Assembly: GCA_934646815.1 (NCBI GenBank)
Contig: CAKUEW010000002.1
Coordinates: 248,001-312,000, forward strand
Direction of reading: 5' to 3'
Length of the DNA stretch: 64,000 nt
Origin: an uncultured Collinsella sp.
GTDB lineage: Bacteria; Actinomycetota; Coriobacteriia; Coriobacteriales; Coriobacteriaceae
Positions 63,301-64,000 of the stretch are shown here, piece by piece. The notes under the pieces are model-generated. The model was not told the DNA's origin. It worked only from the letters and a program-made list of their open reading frames with translations, and did no database searches. The translations under genes and the position numbers were made by a program. Every line of letters begins with the position of its first letter. Positions within the stretch are counted from its first letter, which is position 1.

Positions 63301-64000
63301 ATGGACAATCAAGGACAGCAGGAGCTCATCGTGCTCGACACGTTTGAGCCCGCGGTTGCCTTTGATCCCGCCAAGCGCGACGAATCGCGCCGCCGTTTCT
63401 CGATGTTTCTCGTCCAAAGCGAGGCGGGCCAGGGCGGCACCGGTGTAGTCCAGCGCGCCACCAACACCGCCGGCGAGGTCTTCGCCATCAAGCGCTTGCA
63501 CGTGAGCGACACCACCGACGAGCGCGTCGCCGCCGGCATGCGCGCCGTGCTGTTCGAAGAATATCGCAATCAGCTCACCGTCTCGCACCTTAAGGGCTTT
63601 CCGCGCGTATATGGCTACGGCACCAGCAACGGCGAGCCGCTCATCGTCATGGAATGGGTCGAGGGCTCCACGCTCAAGCACATCACCCCGCAGCTCCCCC
63701 ACGAGGGCGCCGGCGTGCGCGGCGACGCAGTAGCGGCCATCGGCGTGGCCGTGCTCTCCATCCTCAATAACGTACGGCACCTGGATACGGGCGTTGCCCA
63801 CCGCGACATCTCGCCGCGCAACATTATGATCGCCACGAGCGACCGCTCGCTCCAAGACCAGCTCGCCGCGCTCGACTTTGACATTCGCCTGATCGACTTT
63901 GGCAGCTCCACGGCGCTCAACCCCATCGACCCCACGTTTACCGTGCGCGCCGACGTCTGGCGCGGCGGCACACCCGAGTACGCGCCGCCCGAGATGCTCA
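63301..64000 (+). CDS. Ser/Thr protein kinase, N-terminal part (cut by window edge)
   Basis: An open frame runs from ATG (GGGGGGCGAAG upstream) through the window end, 233 codons visible. Kinase motifs are complete to the activation segment: GQGGTGVV glycine loop, FAIKRL lysine, HRDISPRNIMI catalytic loop, LIDFGSS metal-binding segment and GGTPEYAPPEM. Unlike the other two kinases it has a canonical DFG. The C-terminal part, including any membrane span, is outside the window. Third kinase of the island, on the opposite strand. Confidence 0.9.
   Translation, partial: MDNQGQQELIVLDTFEPAVAFDPAKRDESRRRFSMFLVQSEAGQGGTGVVQRATNTAGEVFAIKRLHVSDTTDERVAAGMRAVLFEEYRNQLTVSHLKGFPRVYGYGTSNGEPLIVMEWVEGSTLKHITPQLPHEGAGVRGDAVAAIGVAVLSILNNVRHLDTGVAHRDISPRNIMIATSDRSLQDQLAALDFDIRLIDFGSSTALNPIDPTFTVRADVWRGGTPEYAPPEML

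Noticed and set aside
40379..64000. Type VI or type VII secretion locus
   Set aside because: FHA, kinase and PP2C genes fit, but there is no EssC/EccC ATPase, WXG100, VipA/B, Hcp or ClpV gene.

Overview
The window looks like chromosomal DNA of a high-GC, strictly anaerobic actinobacterium of the class Coriobacteriia, most likely a Collinsella relative. This is inferred from the high GC, the [FeFe] hydrogenase, the AddAB-type recombination genes, a class B sortase pilus locus and the many short intergenic palindromes. No database search was possible.

Layout. 1-13 kb is housekeeping: the N-terminal half of DNA polymerase III alpha, addA/addB helicase-nuclease genes, a YerC/TrpR-like regulator, a small membrane protein, an Rrf2 regulator next to cysK, and mnmA. 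13.2-14.8 kb holds a helix-turn-helix/HipA-kinase fusion gene bracketed by two copies of one palindrome. 14.9-18.1 kb has an M42 aminopeptidase and a LytTR/GHKL two-component pair. 18.1-24.7 kb is a complete pilus island (adhesin, catalytically dead signal-peptidase homologue, FctA-like pilin, class B sortase) in the same order as the streptococcal FCT islands. A 21-bp-period direct repeat in front of it fits a LytTR-regulator site. 24.9-30.7 kb has an iron alcohol dehydrogenase, a DUF1275 protein, a YgiQ radical-SAM protein, a CPBP protease and a lone DinJ-type antitoxin. 30.9-37 kb is an apparent operon: GltD-like flavoprotein, [FeFe] hydrogenase, ABC-type lipoprotein and a permease-ATPase fusion. 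A DEAD-box RNA helicase follows.

From 40 kb to the end lies the most unusual region: eight proteins with N- or C-terminal zinc ribbons, three FHA-domain proteins, three Ser/Thr kinases, one PP2C phosphatase, a repeat-rich acidic membrane protein and a large Ig-like surface protein. Six perfect copies and one single-mismatch variant of the palindrome GTTGCGCAAC lie 50-110 bp upstream of start codons here. I did not notice the 10-mer in the rest of the window, so the region reads as one regulon. Several of its proteins carry acidic repeats built on a threonine-hydrophobic core (TGVL, TTVL, TVLD, TVVT) that could be kinase targets read by the FHA domains. The first genes of the island are bracketed by two arrays of 15-bp repeats that alternate in orientation every ~40 bp.

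Working model (inference): an envelope-sensing phospho-signalling system in which membrane-anchored zinc-ribbon proteins and the Ig-like surface protein are coupled to kinase/phosphatase/FHA signalling under one common transcription factor that is not encoded here.
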